Shown in pieces: positions 5,833-5,936 of a stretch of 5,936 bases of DNA. A program made the position numbers and the translations under genes. Below the pieces are notes generated by a model. The model did not search any database. It saw only the letters and a program-made list of their open reading frames with translations, and was not told the DNA's origin. Within the stretch, counting starts at the first letter, position 1; each line of letters opens with the position of its first letter. Origin of the DNA: Actinomycetota bacterium (GTDB lineage: Bacteria; Actinomycetota; Actinomycetes; S36-B12; CAIYMF01); NCBI GenBank assembly GCA_009699025.1, contig WLOZ01000133.1, positions 1 through 5,936 of the forward strand, given 5' to 3'.

Positions 5833-5936
5833 ATGTTTCAGCATTATCCTGCTTGGCGCATCATTATGTTCGCAGCATCCCTATTCGACGGACCAAGGGC
5901 CAAAAGGGACAGTGCAGTTCAACAGTGCAGTTCAAC
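5833..5936 (+). CDS. Start of a short unrecognised ORF, cut by the window end
   Basis: ATG 5833 is preceded by AGGGG at 5824-5828 with a 4-base spacer, the clearest ribosome binding site in the window. The frame is open for 34 codons to the right edge and begins MFQHYPAWRIIMFAASLF, with a mildly hydrophobic stretch. The base composition here is less GC-rich than in the operon to the left. I do not recognise the product. The palindrome immediately upstream suggests a regulated gene. The last 27 bases of the frame are repetitive, so the true protein may be shorter or differ past the window. Confidence 0.35.
   Translation, partial: MFQHYPAWRIIMFAASLFDGPRAKRDSAVQQCSS
5910..5935 (+). repeat. Two tandem copies of a 13-mer at the window end
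   Basis: CAGTGCAGTTCAA occurs at 5910-5922 and again at 5923-5935, exactly head to tail, and the next base (C, 5936) would begin a third copy. This is either the start of a tandem array (iteron-like or minisatellite-like) or an end-of-assembly artefact. Confidence 0.6.

Overview
The window is GC-rich, uses GTG as well as ATG starts, and carries compact bacterial-style gene arrangements with 4-base start/stop overlaps. This suggests a high-GC bacterium, possibly an actinobacterium, but no gene here fixes the taxon. No rRNA, tRNA, CRISPR array, transposase or integrase was recognised.

Left part (1-1641), mostly + strand: a weak partial reading frame runs off the left edge on the - strand. Two small inverted-repeat motifs follow. 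Then come a zinc-dependent cytidine/deoxycytidylate-type deaminase (280-717) and an unrecognised protein with a CX5CX2CX5C cluster (784-1605). A hairpin at 1607-1628 lies in the short gap between convergent genes and probably ends transcription from both sides.

Middle and right part (1642-5451), all on the - strand and read right to left: a class I SAM-dependent methyltransferase (5451-4600), a 36-residue CCCH-type microprotein joined by 4-base overlaps on both sides (4603-4493), and a PfkB/ribokinase-family kinase (4496-3576). Next is a broken gene carrying an in-frame TGA and a frameshift (3460-2946), with a perfect 9-bp inverted repeat abutting its ATG. Last is an S66 peptidase of the MccF/LD-carboxypeptidase type (2691-1642). 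The methyltransferase, microprotein and kinase look like one translationally coupled operon. The broken gene may once have been its fourth member. The operon looks like a small-molecule modification pathway, but its substrate cannot be read from the sequence.

Right end (5452-5936): about 380 bases without a clear gene. They hold an open + strand fragment with no start codon, a GC-rich stem-loop, and a perfect 12-bp-arm palindrome just upstream of a ribosome binding site and a short partial ORF. The same 12-mer arm recurs near the left end (176-187) in a decayed version of the palindrome. The window ends in two tandem copies of a 13-mer.
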